NCBI GenBank assembly: GCA_028696755.1
Contig: JAQVGK010000188.1
Location: 1 to 6,943 of the forward strand
Length of the DNA stretch: 6,943 bases
Direction of reading: 5' to 3'
Source of the DNA: Bacteroidales bacterium
Lineage (GTDB): Bacteria > Bacteroidota > Bacteroidia > Bacteroidales > ML635J-15
Shown here: positions 4,830-6,943 of the stretch, in pieces
Layout: every line of letters starts with the position of its first letter
How positions within the stretch are numbered: the stretch's first letter is position 1
Translations under genes and position numbers: made by a program
The notes under the pieces: generated by a model
Databases searched by the model: none
Told to the model about the DNA's origin: nothing
The model's input: the letters and a program-made list of their open reading frames with translations, nothing else

Positions 4830-6311
4830 TTACATCGAAACGTTTACAGTTATTTCTTTATAAACGCCACCAGCACAAACTTTTATTATTGCTTCGCCAA
4901 TACCTGCTGGAATAATCAGACCTTCGGAATCAACACTGGCAGCCATTATGTTGTTTGAGCAATATACTAAGTCTACAGCAACAGGATTGTTATTCACATC
5001 ATAAGCAGTTGCTTGAATCTGGAAATTCTGCATCGACATCATGCTAAGATTTACAGTGGTTTGGTTAACTGTAATATGATGAACTTGTGGATTTCCTGCA
5101 CCGCAGTCGCAATCATCAGCAACAGCAGCAATAATTGCAGACGCTCCACCAACATACTCGTTAGTAAGATCATAAGCGACAACCATAGTCATCATTCCTG
5201 GCATTGCATCCGATTTCATAGTTACTAGACCAGAGCTATTTACAGTTGCAATATCGAACATATCAAAACCATAAGTAGGAATCATCCATCCAAAGTTTAC
5301 ACCTGTCAATTCTGTTGCAGATGTTCTGGTAAGATGGTATGCTTTAGCTGTAAACTGACGAGTACCACCAGCAGGAATATTTACATAGAAAGGTTCCACA
5401 ACAACGAGAGTATCAGGATTTACTATAAGGTTAGCCTGACCAATAACACCATCAATCATTGCATAAACAAAAGTTTCGCCAGGATTCACAGGAGTAACAA
5501 GTCCAGATGAATTAACTGTTACAATATCGGTATTACCAGAACTCCAAATCGGAGTTTTTCCACTTACTTGGTTGCCATCAAAGTCATAAGCCTTAGCTGT
5601 TAAAGTAACTGTTTCGTTTTGGAAAAGATCTTTGGCTGGAGGATTAACATCAACTCTAACAACAGGAAGTGGAACAGTGTAAGGAGCAATAACGGTAACA
5701 GGAACGATGTTCGTTGGACTTCCATTAATACTAGTAGCAGTAACTGTAATATAACAGCTTCCAGCTTTTTTAAATGTCACCAAACCCGAAGAAGTTACAG
5801 ATGCAACAGTTGCGTCGCTTGATGTATAAGTACAAGTTGGTTCAGTTACACCAGTGGTTGTTAGGTGAATTGCTTCAAGCTGAATTTCTCCACCTACTTC
5901 GTAAAGAATAGCACAAGGAGCTACAGTGAATAACGAAGGTAAATAAACTCCAAGAGGAGCTTTAGCTGTAAGAGTAACACCGTCGATAGTAACAGATGCA
6001 GTAACAGTAACCATGCCTTCGCCCGAAGCTGTAATAATTCCACCAGACGAAATTGATGCAATTCCAGCATCCGAAGTCGTCCATGTAACTCCAGTTGCTT
6101 CAGTAGAATTTCCATCTTTATCAACCAGTTTTGCAGTATATGTTACCGATTGATCAGGATTAATTTTTTGTGCACCGTTTTCGATAATCAACACATAGTT
6201 TTTGTCGGCCTCTTCTTCCTTTTTACACGAAGACGTTCCAACAAGCATAGAAGCCGCAAATGATAAAATCACAGCTACTGCCATAAAGTTTTTAAATAAG
6301 TTTTTTTTCAT
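4830..6311 (-). CDS. Surface lipoprotein with five BIG2-type Ig-like domains
   Basis: This is probably an outer-membrane lipoprotein with an adhesive or structural role; the ligand is unknown. The 493-aa product begins with MKKN, a hydrophobic signal segment (about 9-24) and a lipobox-like VGTSSC with the acylated Cys29. KKEEEAD follows directly, resembling the acidic export signal that sends Bacteroidota lipoproteins to the cell surface. The rest is about five domains of 80-95 residues with alternating strands, at roughly 38-125, 127-217, 218-302, 303-398 and 408-493. Each contains the BIG2 signature in the form ISSGGIIT (87), VTSSGLVT (172), VNSSGLVT (266), VNSSGLVT (357) and VDSEGLII (460). 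A DDCDCGAGN linker precedes the last domain. There is no C-terminal sorting domain or enzyme domain. It has its own promoter-like site and terminator, so it appears monocistronic. Confidence 0.92.
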   Translation of the reverse strand: MKKNLFKNFMAVAVILSFAASMLVGTSSCKKEEEADKNYVLIIENGAQKINPDQSVTYTAKLVDKDGNSTEATGVTWTTSDAGIASISSGGIITASGEGMVTVTASVTIDGVTLTAKAPLGVYLPSLFTVAPCAILYEVGGEIQLEAIHLTTTGVTEPTCTYTSSDATVASVTSSGLVTFKKAGSCYITVTATSINGSPTNIVPVTVIAPYTVPLPVVRVDVNPPAKDLFQNETVTLTAKAYDFDGNQVSGKTPIWSSGNTDIVTVNSSGLVTPVNPGETFVYAMIDGVIGQANLIVNPDTLVVVEPFYVNIPAGGTRQFTAKAYHLTRTSATELTGVNFGWMIPTYGFDMFDIATVNSSGLVTMKSDAMPGMMTMVVAYDLTNEYVGGASAIIAAVADDCDCGAGNPQVHHITVNQTTVNLSMMSMQNFQIQATAYDVNNNPVAVDLVYCSNNIMAASVDSEGLIIPAGIGEAIIKVCAGGVYKEITVNVSM

Positions 6312-6386
6312 AAATGTAATTAGTTTTAGTTCTCCCTACTCTTTTGGCGTTTCGGATACTCCCTGTTTTAACGATTTTTCAGCTAT

Positions 6387-6414
6387 CAAAATAGTCAGCG
6401 GTGGATTTTTCAAA
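6387..6414 (-). promoter_or_regulatory. Putative promoter of the Ig-like lipoprotein gene
   Basis: The minus strand has TTTG (6411-6414), a 17-base spacer, and TATTTTG (6387-6393), which is the Bacteroidota -7 box one base short. A transcript would start near 6380 and have a leader of about 70 bases. The site begins 12 bases past the T-run of the upstream SPFH terminator. Confidence 0.5.
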
Positions 6415-6426
6415 AACTATACCAAT

Positions 6427-6458
6427 AAAAAAAATATGCCTCTGAAAAAGAAGGCATA
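6427..6458 (-). terminator. Intrinsic terminator of the SPFH gene
   Basis: The minus strand forms a TATGCCT/AGGCATA seven-pair stem (plus-strand arms 6435-6441 and 6452-6458, ten-base loop) followed by eight T, seen as A at 6427-6434. It starts 19 bases after the SPFH stop codon at 6478-6480. Confidence 0.9.
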
Positions 6459-6477
6459 ATAATTAAGTTTTAAAAAA

Positions 6478-6943
6478 TTATTCAGTTTTTCTAGCCTTTT
6501 TCTCCAAAGGAAGAACTCCTGCCATATCACCAATAACATTTACAAGATCTGAGCCCTCTGGAATAACAATTTTAGCATTGTCTTTTAAAGCATTCTCAAT
6601 AGTTTCGAGTTTCTTCAGCAACTGAGCATTGCCAACGAAATATTTATCAGCAGCTTCGTTAACAAGTCTGATTGCTTCGGCTTCACCTTCGGCATGTAAT
6701 ATTTTAGCCTGACGATAACCTTCTGCTTCTTTAATCTTAGAACGTTTTGTTCCATCAGCAGCAGTTTCAGCAGCAGTAGCATAGTCAATAGCAGCAATTT
6801 TCTCATTTTCTGCTTTAACAACTTTATTCATCGTTTCCTGAACGTCGCGAGGAGGATCAATCTGTTTAAGCTCAGTACGTACAATTTCGATACCCCATGT
6901 TCTAGTTTCTTAACAAAGTGTCTTATTTAATTCAGCATTAATC
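6478..6943 (-). pseudogene. SPFH/stomatin-prohibitin family gene, interrupted and 5'-partial
   Basis: The translation matches the C-terminal half of SPFH (band 7) membrane-scaffold proteins, which form oligomeric rings on bacterial membranes. Read in one frame from the right edge it gives INAELNKTLC, then a TAA stop at 6910-6912, then ETRTWGIEIVRTEL, KQIDPPRDVQETMNKVVKAE and onward to GDMAGVLPLEKKARKTE. Homologues typically read through this point as ...TLDKETRTWG..., so the stop and the preceding Cys replace a conserved Asp-Lys pair with no change of frame. After the stop the first in-frame ATG is at 6829-6831, which would give only 117 aa: the helical EAEGYRQAKILHAEGEAEAI region and tail, lacking the band 7 core. 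The N-terminal membrane anchor lies outside the window. A sequencing or assembly error is a real alternative. Family assignment is about 0.95; true inactivation is less certain. Confidence 0.75.

Noticed and set aside
5013..6124. Several short frames opposite or within the Ig-like lipoprotein gene
   Set aside because: Low-complexity products rich in Asn/Ser or Leu that come from reading the repetitive domain code in the wrong frame.

Overview
The window looks like chromosomal DNA from a member of the Bacteroidota, perhaps Bacteroidales or Marinilabiliales. The pointers are low GC (by eye a little under 40%), AT-rich translation starts with no Shine-Dalgarno box, promoter-like boxes of the Bacteroidota type (TAnnTTTG near -7, TTTG-like near -33), a lipoprotein with an acidic patch right after its acylated cysteine, and a DUF2061-cysH-cysD gene order that I recall from this phylum. 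All recognisable genes are on the minus strand, so reading order runs from the right edge to the left edge.

From right to left: (i) the 3' part of an SPFH/stomatin-prohibitin gene, interrupted by an in-frame TAA 31 bases inside the right edge and closed by a clear intrinsic terminator; (ii) a 493-aa lipoprotein made of about five BIG2-type immunoglobulin-like domains, with its own promoter-like sequence and intrinsic terminator; (iii) a 330-aa Rpn/PD-(D/E)XK 'nuclease family transposase' protein with a repetitive coiled-coil tail; (iv) a 392-aa class I SAM-dependent methyltransferase of the Methyltransf_32 type; (v) a sulfur-assimilation operon of a DUF2061 membrane protein, an Fe-S type APS reductase (cysH) and the small subunit of ATP sulfurylase (cysD), with gaps of only 9 and 12 bases; (vi) a gene-free 355-base left end made of AGTGCCTAA-like 9-mer repeats, present as two direct blocks and one inverted block.

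Functionally, CysD (with a CysN partner not seen here) makes APS from sulfate and ATP, and CysH reduces APS directly to sulfite. The Fe-S cysteine pattern in CysH means no APS kinase is needed. DUF2061 is probably a helper of this pathway, judged only by position. The other genes look like independent transcription units. Three likely starts lie downstream of the longest open frames, because those frames begin at TTG; in two of the three cases a promoter-like box falls inside the extension. I saw no tRNA, rRNA, CRISPR array, insertion sequence or riboswitch, and no convincing new multi-gene system. The oddest points are the broken SPFH gene, the nested and inverted repeats where cysN would be expected, and the 21-bp repeat in the Rpn-like gene.
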